Source: Treponema_C sp050320395 (lineage in GTDB: Bacteria > Spirochaetota > Spirochaetia > Treponematales > Treponemataceae). From it: DNA of 64,000 bases. Shown here piece after piece: positions 33,546 to 42,247 of the stretch. Every line of letters begins with the position of its first letter. The stretch's first letter is position 1. Both the position numbers and the translations under genes were made by a program. The notes beneath the pieces were generated by a model. That model saw nothing but the letters and a program-made list of their open reading frames with translations. It made no database searches and was not told the origin of the DNA. The stretch lies in assembly GCF_050320395.1 (NCBI RefSeq), contig NZ_CP144459.1, forward strand, positions 372,001-436,000, written 5' to 3'.

Positions 33546-35915
33546 ATGATTCATTTGCGCGCCGAACATGTAAGTTTTATATACCCCGACCGCAGCATTC
33601 ACGCTTTAAAAGACGTATCGTTTACGGTTGAACGGGGCGAATACATTGCCGTTTTGGGCGCAAACGGTTCGGGAAAAAGTACGCTTGCCCGCCTTATTGC
33701 AGGCTTTTTGCCCTGCACATCCGGCAGGATAGAATTGTATACCGCATCGGCTGAAAGTCCGCCGCTTCAAAACGAGCCGCGTGTAAGCGTGCCGCCCTTA
33801 ACCGTACCTACAGGCATTGTGTTTCAAAACGTGCAAAACCAAATTATCGGAGAAACCGCGGCCGCCGATACGGCATTCGGCCCTGAAAATCTGGGCTTGG
33901 ATAAGCCTGTAATAGAAAAACGCTGTTTTGAAAGTTTAAGCCTTGTCGGTCTCTTTGATTCACGTTTTGAAAAAACCGCCTCTCTTTCTCAGGGGCAAAA
34001 ACAAAAACTGGTGCTTGCCGGAATTGCGGCCATGCATCCCGAACTGATGATTTTGGATGAGGCTTTGGCGATGACCGATCCTTCCATGCGCGAAACCGTC
34101 CTCGATTTTTTGGACGAACGGCATAAAGAAGGACTTACTCTGATTCACGTTACGCACGACCTCGATGAAGCGTTGAGGGCCGAGCGCATTATCGTGCTGG
34201 ACGACGGCGTGCTGAGTTTCGACGGCAGTGTTGCCGAACTGAAACGTAAACGAAACTTTATAAAAACACTGTTTCCGCCCCTTGTACGCGAAAATGTTTC
34301 GGGTGTGCAAAAGAAGGGAAACGCCCCCTGTGCTCTGCGCTTTTCTTCCGTCGATTTTTCGTATACCGCGAACACTAAATCGGCTTCGGATAGGACATCG
34401 AAGGCGGCAGATTCATCGGCAGGGAAAGCGGCTGCCGATTTGTCGGCCGATTTTTCGGCAGTGTTTAAAAACTTTTCGCTCGATATCCGCGCGGGAGAGC
34501 TTACCGCAATTACGGGGCCTTCGGGTTCGGGTAAATCGACCCTGTTTGAGCTTGCCTGCGGGCTTCTAAAGCCCGACGGCGGAAACATAAGCGCAAGGGG
34601 AAGGCCGGTGCTGGCCCTTCAGTTAAGCGAAAGCGCTTTATTTGAAGAATTTGCCGCCGACGATGCTGCATTCGGGCCGCAAAACCGGGGACTTTCCGGC
34701 GAAACATTGCGCGGCCGGGTACAAGAGGCGATGAACATGTGCGGTCTTCCTTTTAAAGACTTTGCCGACCGCAGGATTCACACGCTTTCCGGCGGCGAAA
34801 AACGTAAACTTGCCCTTGCGGGTATCATCGCCCTTGAAAGCGAGGTGTATCTTTTTGACGAGCCGACCGCAGGTCTTGACCCCAAGTCGCGGCTTCAAGT
34901 GATGAATATCTTAGCCGCTCTTGCCGAATCGGGTAAGGCGGTGGTATTTTCAACCCACCGTATGGACGAAGCCGCCTTTGCCGAGCGCCGCATAGATATC
35001 GGGCGCGTAAAAAAGGAAGGCTTTGCGTCTGCCGTCCGTTCTTCGGCTGCCCCTCGTTCTTCGGGCGCTGCCGGTTCTTCCGCAAAAAAAAACTCCGCTC
35101 AGGATAAAGGGTTGCAGCCCGTAGAAGAAGCGGACACTTCCCTGCTTGACGGTTTACGGCGTACCTCGTCGGGCTTGTACACAAAGGTTTCAAGCCCGCT
35201 TCACAAACTGCCGCCTCCTGCAAAAATTCTTCTTTTTTTAAGCCTGTTTATCGCTTCCCTGTGTATACAGCATATAGGGGCTTTGGCGGTTTGTACGCTT
35301 ATAGCCCTTATCTATGCCCGCATTGCCCGTTTTTCGCTTTTACGGCTCGGCGGCCTCTTTTTAAAGTTTGTTCCCTGGCTTATACTGTTTGCCCTGTTTC
35401 AGTGCATTTTTTTCCCCGCCGCGGAAGGTGAGGCGGTGTATGCTGCGTTTAAAGGCATAAGCCTTACACCGTCAAAACTGCGCCTTTCGGCTGCAACGAT
35501 TTTACACGCGGCAGCCGCCCTTCCTTTATTGACGGGCTTTATGTATTCGTGCGAAAGCGGAGAACTGCTTGAAGGATTTAAAAAACTGCTTGTGCCCCTG
35601 GATAAGCTCGGCATAAAAACAAAGTATTTGTCTTTTACCTTTGTGTTGGTATTCCGTTTTTTGCCGATTTTAGCCGATACCGCATCTCAAATCATCAAAA
35701 CCCAGCTTATACGGGGCGGTCTTAATAGTGATGAGCGCCGCGGTCTAAAAACCGCCGGCCGCCGCAGCTTAGAAAAATCGGGGCGGGGCATAAAAAAACG
35801 TAAGCGGCCTTTCAGCCGCCTGCGCTCAATGCTGCCCCTGTTTGTTCCGCTTATAAGCCAAACCCTGCGCCGTGCCGAAGCTTTCGGCGAAACGCTGGAC
35901 GCCCGCTATTTTTAA
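33546..35915 (+). CDS. ECF transporter module: two ATPase domains fused to a T component
   Basis: 789 aa. Domain 1 (residues about 1-240): Walker A GANGSGKST (38-46), signature LSQGQKQKLVLAG, Walker B LMILDEAL. Domain 2 (about 265-495): Walker A GPSGSGKST, signature LSGGEKRKLALAG, FDEPTAGLD. A low-complexity Ala/Ser linker then joins a CbiQ-like T domain with about six membrane segments (residues 545-789). Energy-coupling part of a vitamin or metal importer. No S component lies next to it, so it may be a shared (group II) module. Fusions of all three parts are uncommon. Confidence 0.85.
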   Translation: MIHLRAEHVSFIYPDRSIHALKDVSFTVERGEYIAVLGANGSGKSTLARLIAGFLPCTSGRIELYTASAESPPLQNEPRVSVPPLTVPTGIVFQNVQNQIIGETAAADTAFGPENLGLDKPVIEKRCFESLSLVGLFDSRFEKTASLSQGQKQKLVLAGIAAMHPELMILDEALAMTDPSMRETVLDFLDERHKEGLTLIHVTHDLDEALRAERIIVLDDGVLSFDGSVAELKRKRNFIKTLFPPLVRENVSGVQKKGNAPCALRFSSVDFSYTANTKSASDRTSKAADSSAGKAAADLSADFSAVFKNFSLDIRAGELTAITGPSGSGKSTLFELACGLLKPDGGNISARGRPVLALQLSESALFEEFAADDAAFGPQNRGLSGETLRGRVQEAMNMCGLPFKDFADRRIHTLSGGEKRKLALAGIIALESEVYLFDEPTAGLDPKSRLQVMNILAALAESGKAVVFSTHRMDEAAFAERRIDIGRVKKEGFASAVRSSAAPRSSGAAGSSAKKNSAQDKGLQPVEEADTSLLDGLRRTSSGLYTKVSSPLHKLPPPAKILLFLSLFIASLCIQHIGALAVCTLIALIYARIARFSLLRLGGLFLKFVPWLILFALFQCIFFPAAEGEAVYAAFKGISLTPSKLRLSAATILHAAAALPLLTGFMYSCESGELLEGFKKLLVPLDKLGIKTKYLSFTFVLVFRFLPILADTASQIIKTQLIRGGLNSDERRGLKTAGRRSLEKSGRGIKKRKRPFSRLRSMLPLFVPLISQTLRRAEAFGETLDARYF

Positions 35916-35951
35916 GAGGTGTCACTCACGCTTAGGCGGTGCTGTACGCAC

Positions 35952-36791
35952 TTAAGCGAACAAAAGCAAACTCACCGCCATCACAATCATACCGGCAATA
36001 AGGCCGCCGATAGCGATGTGGTGTTCTCCGTATTCTTCGGCGGTGGGAAGCAGTTCATCGATTGAAATGTAGACCATAATACCCGCAACGGCCGCGAATA
36101 CCAAGCCGAAGGTTAGGTCGTTAAAAAAGGGCCGCAGAATAAAAAAGCCCAACAAGGCCCCGACCGGTTCGGACAATCCCGATGCAAACGAAAGCCAAAA
36201 AGCTTTTTTGCGGTTTTTGGTTGCGTAGTAAATGGGTGCCGACACCGCCAAACCTTCGGGAATATTGTGAATCGCGATTGCCGCCGCGATGCTGATACCC
36301 AAGGCGGGATCGGTTAAACCGCTCATAAAGGTTGCCAATCCTTCGGGGAAGTTGTGAATTGCAATCGCCAGCGCCGAAAAAATACCCATACGCATAAGGC
36401 GCTTGGATTCTTCGGTTTGGCGCTCGGATATTTTACAGTGAGCGCCCTCGCTGTATGTTTTGACGATTTTCATTTCGTGCGGGTTTTCGGCATCGGGAAT
36501 CACCTTATCTATAATTGCGATAAGGGCAACACCTGCAAAAAAGGCTATAACCGTGCCGACATAGCCGCCTTTTGCGCCCAATACCCCTTCCAAAGAATCG
36601 CGTGCTTTTAAGAAAATTTCGACAAAGGAAACATAAATCATCACCCCCGCCGAAAAACCGAGCGCTCCGGCTAAAAACTTCGGATTGAACTTTTTGGACA
36701 TAAAGCCCAAAAGACTTCCGATACCGGTTGAAAGGCCTGCAAACAGGGTCAAGCCGAATGCAAACAATACGTTGTGTAATGAAATATCCAT
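35952..36791 (-). CDS. zupT: ZIP-family zinc transporter
   Basis: 279 aa inner-membrane divalent cation importer, eight predicted segments. The two metal-binding motifs HNFPEGLA and HNIPEGLA are intact. Same length class as ZupT. The -10 box TATACT lies 6 nt before the ATG. Confidence 0.9.
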   Translation of the reverse strand: MDISLHNVLFAFGLTLFAGLSTGIGSLLGFMSKKFNPKFLAGALGFSAGVMIYVSFVEIFLKARDSLEGVLGAKGGYVGTVIAFFAGVALIAIIDKVIPDAENPHEMKIVKTYSEGAHCKISERQTEESKRLMRMGIFSALAIAIHNFPEGLATFMSGLTDPALGISIAAAIAIHNIPEGLAVSAPIYYATKNRKKAFWLSFASGLSEPVGALLGFFILRPFFNDLTFGLVFAAVAGIMVYISIDELLPTAEEYGEHHIAIGGLIAGMIVMAVSLLLFA

Positions 36792-36795
36792 AGCC

Positions 36796-36827
36796 CTAGT
36801 ATAATCTTTTTTTTATCGTTATACTAG
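36796..36827. promoter_or_regulatory. Symmetric divergent leaderless promoter, zupT and Nudix gene
   Basis: CTAGTATAA (36796-36804) and TTATACTAG (36819-36827) form a perfect 9-bp inverted repeat with a 14-nt T-rich centre. Each arm supplies a TATACT -10 box that stands 6 nt before one of the two start codons (36791 minus, 36832 plus). A dimeric regulator could control both genes from this site. Confidence 0.65.
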
Positions 36828-36831
36828 TGTT

Positions 36832-37404
36832 ATGAATGCCGTAAACCGATTCGACTTTTGCCCGCACTGCGCTTCAGCTGAAATTGCATATATGGACGGG
36901 CGTAAATGGCGCTGCCCTTCCTGCGGTTTTACGCTTTACAACAACACGGCTTCGGCGGTAGGACTGATTATAAGCGTCCGCGAAAAAGATAAAACCTGTG
37001 TGCTGTGCATAAAACGCGGCAAAGAACCGCGCAAGGGATTTTACGCCCTGCCCGGCGGTTTTTGCGACCCCGGCGAAACTGCCGAAGAGGCGTGCATACG
37101 CGAGTGCCGCGAAGAAACGGGATTGATGCCGCTTTCCCTCCGGTATATTTGCAGCGCGCCCAACACTTACGAATATAAAAACATTGTGTATAAAACCTGC
37201 GACCTTTTTTTTGAAGCCCGCATAAACCTTGCCGAAGGCGGCAGCCTCTACAAAAAGCTTTCGGCACAAGACGGCGAAGAAATAACGGGCTACAAGCTTT
37301 TCCCCGTTTTTGACGCCGAATCGGTTGACGCAATTCCCCTTGCTTTTCCGTCCGCCGCCTTTGCCCTTAAAACGTGGCTGGCAGATGCGGATACTTGCGG
37401 TTAA
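36832..37404 (+). CDS. Nudix hydrolase with N-terminal zinc ribbon
   Basis: 190 aa. Zinc ribbon CPHC...CPSC (residues 8-27) followed by a Nudix domain with a full box, from GGFCDPGETAEEA to REETG. Resembles NADH pyrophosphatase-like Nudix proteins. Substrate unknown, probably a nucleotide diphosphate derivative. Confidence 0.88.
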   Translation: MNAVNRFDFCPHCASAEIAYMDGRKWRCPSCGFTLYNNTASAVGLIISVREKDKTCVLCIKRGKEPRKGFYALPGGFCDPGETAEEACIRECREETGLMPLSLRYICSAPNTYEYKNIVYKTCDLFFEARINLAEGGSLYKKLSAQDGEEITGYKLFPVFDAESVDAIPLAFPSAAFALKTWLADADTCG

Positions 37405-37410
37405 TTCCTC

Positions 37411-39348
37411 CTATCTTCCGTAGGGAAGGCCGGTTAAAAGTTCGCACACCGCCTTGGTCGTTTCCGGAGCATCTTCTTTTTTACCGCCTTCTTCAAGCCG
37501 CTTTAATTCTTCCAGTACGATTTTATGGTTTGCAGGCGTTACTTTAAAAGTCAGCCCGATGACAATACCGAGTATAATCATCACCAGCGGCATTAAAACA
37601 AAGGCGAGCCTGACTCCGTGCAGGGTGGATGTTTTTTGCAGCGGCTTTCGTACTTCACCGATACCCGAATACGGATATTCGATTTTTTCCAAAAGCACCT
37701 TTAAATCGTATAATTCCGCCTTTGAATAAAAATCCTGCGGTTCGGTGCATACATAAAAATCGCCGCTTTTTATGTATGCCGATTTTAAGAAAAAGAGGAT
37801 GTCGGCGTCGCGGAAGTTTTTCGGGTTTAGAGAGCCGAGAATTATGACTTCAAAGAGGTCTGCCGGAATTTCGGCGAAAGATTTTTTCCCTTCAAAAAAA
37901 CGTTCCGCGGCGGCATCTTCAAAATCGGCCGCTTTTAAAGCCGTTTGTTCTGCGCTTCCCCTGTGTTTTTTCGCCGCCTTGTATACATCGCTTACAATGC
38001 TGTCGGTGCTTCGCGGAAGGTATTTTAAGTGCAGGTTTCCGTCTTCGCCTTTTGCATAATAGGCTTCAACGGCGGAAAAATCCTGCCCGTGTTTTACGCT
38101 TAATTCGCGCGCTTCGGTAAACTGATTTTCGGTTAAAATCGAGGGCACGGGATTTTTATAGCCTATGCCGTTCAAAATGGCTCCGATACTGGTCATAATG
38201 ACAAGACCCAAAAACAGCTTTCGCGTAAGCGACATTGCCGCCGAATAGGTTCCCGCCCGGCTTTTTCCGCTTAAAAGTTTATCAATATCGCTTATAAAGG
38301 GTAAAAGCTGGTGAGGTATAAGATTGTTCGCCGATACGCCGACACCCATAAGCACCATATTTAAAATCAAAATAACGGGAGGGGTATCGGGTGTATGAAA
38401 AACCATACAAAATACCGAAAGCGCAAAGATAATAAGGGCCGTAATATAGACGGGTTTGTGTCCTATTTTATTTATAAAGCGGCTGTGAATGGGCAGGGTT
38501 ATCATCATTGTAATCAGCAAAGAACCTTGAACAATCACAAAGACACTGCCCCTGTTCAGATAATCAACCATGTAAAACAATACGAGCGACATAAAAATAT
38601 CCAGGGCTCCGTATGAACACACGTACATTGCGATATGTATTCTGCACGATTTGTTTTTAAACAGCGATAAAAAGTTTTTAATAAAGGATTCGCCCTTTGC
38701 CGTTTTGTGCTGAACGGATTGAATCTCCCATGTGCCGAAATAGAGCGTTATCCACGGCAATGCGAAAATCAGGGCGAATACACAGCTCATGGCAAAATAT
38801 CCCGTCTTGCTGCCGTGAAAGCTGTCGATAATCGGCTGCGCCAAAAGTCCGCCCAATAAGGTCGCTATAAACGAAAACATCAATCGCGATGTATTCAGCT
38901 TATTGCGCTCGGAAAAAGACTGTGTCATTTCCGCACTGAGGGCTGCATAAGGAATATATGAAACCGTGGATACCGTAAAAAAGGCTATATAGGCTATTGT
39001 GTAAAAAATAAATTTTCCGGTTTGACTTTCAAAATTTGCGGGAAACCAGATAAACATAAAAGATAATGCTATCGGTATAATCGATACCAAAAACCACACC
39101 CGCCGCTTACCGAAGCGGTTTTGCGGGGTATTATCCGCAATGTAACCCATAAGGGGGTCCGATACCGCATCCCAAAACTTTCCGATTCCGGGAATCAGGC
39201 CCGCCAGAAGGGGGTGCAGTCCGACGACGTTTACCAAATAATACATTGAAAAGGTCGTTACGATAAAAAAACAGCCGCCTCCGTATAAATCGGCAGCTCC
39301 GTATGCCAAATAGTTTTTCCATGTCAGTTTACGATTTTGAGTATTCAT
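37411..39348 (-). CDS. GPH-family sugar:cation symporter with a long insertion
   Basis: 645 aa membrane protein of the glycoside-pentoside-hexuronide (MelB-like) family; landmarks YGAADLYGGG, KFWDAVSDPLMGYIAD and NRFGKRRVWFL. Typical members have 450-500 aa. Here about 180 hydrophilic residues (roughly 400-585, Lys/Glu/Ala-rich) are inserted before the last membrane segment. Divergent from the LacI gene, so possibly co-controlled. A TATAAT lies 7 nt before the ATG. Confidence 0.85.
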   Translation of the reverse strand: MNTQNRKLTWKNYLAYGAADLYGGGCFFIVTTFSMYYLVNVVGLHPLLAGLIPGIGKFWDAVSDPLMGYIADNTPQNRFGKRRVWFLVSIIPIALSFMFIWFPANFESQTGKFIFYTIAYIAFFTVSTVSYIPYAALSAEMTQSFSERNKLNTSRLMFSFIATLLGGLLAQPIIDSFHGSKTGYFAMSCVFALIFALPWITLYFGTWEIQSVQHKTAKGESFIKNFLSLFKNKSCRIHIAMYVCSYGALDIFMSLVLFYMVDYLNRGSVFVIVQGSLLITMMITLPIHSRFINKIGHKPVYITALIIFALSVFCMVFHTPDTPPVILILNMVLMGVGVSANNLIPHQLLPFISDIDKLLSGKSRAGTYSAAMSLTRKLFLGLVIMTSIGAILNGIGYKNPVPSILTENQFTEARELSVKHGQDFSAVEAYYAKGEDGNLHLKYLPRSTDSIVSDVYKAAKKHRGSAEQTALKAADFEDAAAERFFEGKKSFAEIPADLFEVIILGSLNPKNFRDADILFFLKSAYIKSGDFYVCTEPQDFYSKAELYDLKVLLEKIEYPYSGIGEVRKPLQKTSTLHGVRLAFVLMPLVMIILGIVIGLTFKVTPANHKIVLEELKRLEEGGKKEDAPETTKAVCELLTGLPYGR

Positions 39349-39440
39349 AGGAAGTATTATACACCGCTTTTCTCTATCCGTGCAAGTCGAAAAAACGAAG
39401 GCCTTTTTCGGTAAAAATGTAAAAATCGAAAAAATAAAAC

Positions 39441-39488
39441 TTGCTTTAAAAAAAAATGCATGCTATCATGATTTTAGGGAACGTTCCC
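39441..39488 (+). promoter_or_regulatory. lacI-type gene promoter with palindromic operator
   Basis: TTGCTT (39441-39446), 17 nt, TATCAT (39464-39469), predicted start near 39476. The perfect palindrome GGGAACGTTCCC (39477-39488) follows immediately, with the central CG typical of LacI-family operators, at a position that would block the promoter. Confidence 0.72.
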
Positions 39489-39504
39489 AAAAAAGGATAA
39501 AGAC

Positions 39505-40530
39505 ATGGACTCTATCGTCGATATTGCGAAAAAAGCTCACGTTTCCAAAAGCACTGTGGGAAGAGTGTTGTCCGGAGTCCGCTACGGTGTAAGCGATAAG
39601 ACGCGCGAAAAAGTATTGGCGGTTGTAAAAGAATATAATTTTGTTAAAAGCCGCACCGCAACCGCAATGCGTACTAAAAAATCCTTAACGGTGCTTCTGG
39701 TCGTTCCCGATATAACGAACCCTTTTTGGGCCGAAGTTGCGCGCGGCGCCCAAAACGTTTTCGATCAGGCCGGTTACAGCGTTTTTCTCGGCAACAGCGA
39801 TTGGCAAAAAGAACGCGAAATTACATATATTCAGCTTGCCAAAGAAAACAAGGTTGATGCGATTATGATAAATGCACCCGAGCTGGACCCGGCCGAAGCG
39901 TTCAGAGGCTTGGATTGTCCGGTTGTGCTTTTAGGCGACACGGAAGCGGACGGTATCTATAAAAAAGTCGGTACAAATGCCGCAAAGGCGGTAACCACGG
40001 CTTTGGAATATTTACTGGCGAAAGGGCATAGCGATATCGGCTTTGTCAGCCCTTTACGCACGGATATTGAAGGCATTAACCGCAATAAGCGCTATATTGC
40101 CTATAAGCGTTTTATGAAAAAACACGGACTTCCTTTGCGGGATGACCGGCACTTTAACCTGCAGCTTTCGTTTGAAAGCGGCGTAAAGCTTGCGCGGCAT
40201 TTTGTTCAAATGAAGGACAAACCTTCGGCCATTGTTACCGGAAACGATTCGGTTGCAATAGGTTTTATCAATGAAGCCGTCAAGCTGGGGGTCAACGTAC
40301 CCGGCGATGTTTCTATAATCGGATTGGACGACATTGAAATGTCCGCTATGGTAAATCCCGCAATAACGACTGTTGCAAAACCGAAAAAAAAGATAGGCGA
40401 GTACGGGGCGCGCATGGTGCTCGATATGCTTGCCGGAGAAAAAAAAGTTAAAAGCCGATTTTTAAAGCCGGTTTTAATCGAGCGGGAATCCGTTGCCGCT
40501 TTTTCGGGGAGGCCGTATGAAAGCCGTTAA
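39505..40530 (+). CDS. LacI-family transcriptional regulator
   Basis: 341 aa: N-terminal helix-turn-helix (IVDIAKKAHVSKSTVGRVLSG) and periplasmic-binding-protein-like effector domain (VVPDITNPFWAEVARG, AIVTGNDSVAIGF). AAAGGA precedes the ATG. First gene of the AtuA/ABC/ADP-ribosylglycohydrolase locus and probably its local regulator through the GGGAACGTTCCC site. Confidence 0.92.
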   Translation: MDSIVDIAKKAHVSKSTVGRVLSGVRYGVSDKTREKVLAVVKEYNFVKSRTATAMRTKKSLTVLLVVPDITNPFWAEVARGAQNVFDQAGYSVFLGNSDWQKEREITYIQLAKENKVDAIMINAPELDPAEAFRGLDCPVVLLGDTEADGIYKKVGTNAAKAVTTALEYLLAKGHSDIGFVSPLRTDIEGINRNKRYIAYKRFMKKHGLPLRDDRHFNLQLSFESGVKLARHFVQMKDKPSAIVTGNDSVAIGFINEAVKLGVNVPGDVSIIGLDDIEMSAMVNPAITTVAKPKKKIGEYGARMVLDMLAGEKKVKSRFLKPVLIERESVAAFSGRPYESR

Positions 40531-41896
40531 AATATTATCGCCCTGCGGAATTCTGGGTTACGGGTTTCCCTCGGAATCCTTAAAGGCCGGCTTGGCCGAT
40601 AATCCGGATGCCATAGTGGTGGATGCAGGTTCAACCGATGCGGGACCTCATAAACTCGGTGCAAAAACCGCCATTGTAAGCCGCCGTGCGGCAAAAAAAG
40701 ATTTGGCGGCTCTTATTCTGGGTGCTTGTGAAAAAGATATTCCGCTTATCATCGGTTCGGCCGGAGGAAGCGGCGGAAAAGAGCATATCGAATGGACCCT
40801 CGATATTGTACATGAAATTTTTCAGGAAAACGCGCTTAAGCCGGTAAAAACCTGTGTGATTTATGCGGATATTCCGAACAAAATAATAGCCGAAAAAATC
40901 AGGTACAATAAGGTAAGCCCCCTCGGTTCGAATGTGCCGCCGCTTACCGAAGAGGTGCTCGATTCCTGTACGGGAGTTGTCGCTCAAATGGGGGCCGAAC
41001 CCTTTGTAAAAGCCCTTGATGAGGGGTACCGTTTGATTATCGGCGGCAGGGCCTATGATCCGGCTCCCTTTGCGGCCGTCGGTATACAAAGAGGTTTTGA
41101 CGCCGCCCTCTGTTATCATATGGGAAAGGTACTTGAATGCGGCGCCTTGTGCTGCGATCCGGGTACCACAAAGGATTGTATGACGGGCGTTGTCTATGAA
41201 GATTGTTTTGAAGTATACCCCTGCGATACAAACAGAAAATGTACGCCCTTAAGCGTTGCGGCCCATACTTTTTATGAAAAGGACCACCCCTATCTTCTTC
41301 ACGGTCCCGGAGTTGATATGGATTTAAGCGGCTGCGAGTTCGTTCAAAGCGGAGAAAATACCGTGCGTGTAAGCGGAAGCCGTATGAAAAAAGACTGCAC
41401 TTATACGGTAAAGCTTGAAGGTGCAAGCTTTGATTCGTACCGTACCTTCGTCATTGCCGGCATCCGCGATCCGCTCTTAATAGAAAAGTTAAGCGAAGTC
41501 GAAGATGCGGTAACCGAAAGCGTTGTAAAGCAGTATGCCGAATTGCCGCGCGAAAGTTATACAATCAATTTTATAAACTACGGCATTGACGGCGTTATGG
41601 GCAGCTGTGAATGTGCAAAACAAAGCCCCTATGAGGTATGCGTATTATTTGAAGTGCTTGCCGATACGCAGGAAAAAGCTTCGGCAGTGTGCGCGTCTTT
41701 GCGGTCAACCTTTATGCATTACGGTTACGAGGGACGTAAATCGACGGCGGGAAATCTTGCATTTCCCTTTGCTCCCAGCGATGTCGAGTTCGGAAAGGTA
41801 TACAGGTTCAGCGTGTATCACCTTATGGAAACGGATAATCCGCTTGAGTATTTCCCGATTAAAGAATGGGAGCCCGCTGCGGGGAGGTTTATCTGA
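40517..41896 (+). CDS. AtuA-family protein (DUF1446)
   Basis: 459 aa. DAGSTDAGPHKLG (residues 36-48) and GSAGGSGGKEH are typical of the AtuA/DUF1446 family, named from acyclic terpene utilisation in Pseudomonas; the biochemical activity is not established. GGGAGG lies upstream of the ATG at 40517, which overlaps the lacI end by 14 nt. Its partner DUF4387 gene follows with a 1-nt overlap. In this sugar-ABC context a terpene substrate is unlikely; a hydroxy-acid or polyol derivative is more plausible (inference). Confidence 0.82.
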   Translation: MKAVKILSPCGILGYGFPSESLKAGLADNPDAIVVDAGSTDAGPHKLGAKTAIVSRRAAKKDLAALILGACEKDIPLIIGSAGGSGGKEHIEWTLDIVHEIFQENALKPVKTCVIYADIPNKIIAEKIRYNKVSPLGSNVPPLTEEVLDSCTGVVAQMGAEPFVKALDEGYRLIIGGRAYDPAPFAAVGIQRGFDAALCYHMGKVLECGALCCDPGTTKDCMTGVVYEDCFEVYPCDTNRKCTPLSVAAHTFYEKDHPYLLHGPGVDMDLSGCEFVQSGENTVRVSGSRMKKDCTYTVKLEGASFDSYRTFVIAGIRDPLLIEKLSEVEDAVTESVVKQYAELPRESYTINFINYGIDGVMGSCECAKQSPYEVCVLFEVLADTQEKASAVCASLRSTFMHYGYEGRKSTAGNLAFPFAPSDVEFGKVYRFSVYHLMETDNPLEYFPIKEWEPAAGRFI

Positions 41897-42210
41897 TGGC
41901 CGATAAATTGGTTGATTTGGCAAAGATGCTGCGCAGTAAAAACTCCGGCCCCTTTATGATTACCTTGGATGTATTGTTTACACGTAAGGAAGCCTATGAG
42001 CGCGTAAAAAACAGCGGAGTAATTACGGAAGAAACGATATGTGCCCTCTATAATCTCGATAAAAAAGATATTGTGTGTATTGTCTTTTTCGATAATGCGC
42101 AGGGGATTAAAATAACTTTTAACCGGAACATATCTTCGGGCACCTCATTGGACAGGGATGTATACGGGGCGCAGCAGCATGCTCCGCTTATGGAATTGAT
42201 GATACCTTAA
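41896..42210 (+). CDS. DUF4387 protein
   Basis: 104 aa, small soluble protein (LVDLAKMLRSKNSGPFMITLD, RDVYGAQQHAPL). DUF4387 proteins commonly follow or are fused to AtuA-type proteins, so the two probably form one enzyme. The ATG at 41896 overlaps the atuA stop; GGGAGG lies upstream. Confidence 0.82.
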   Translation: MADKLVDLAKMLRSKNSGPFMITLDVLFTRKEAYERVKNSGVITEETICALYNLDKKDIVCIVFFDNAQGIKITFNRNISSGTSLDRDVYGAQQHAPLMELMIP

Positions 42211-42247
42211 AGGACAGCGGAAGGAAACGGCGGAAAAAGGAGGAGCT

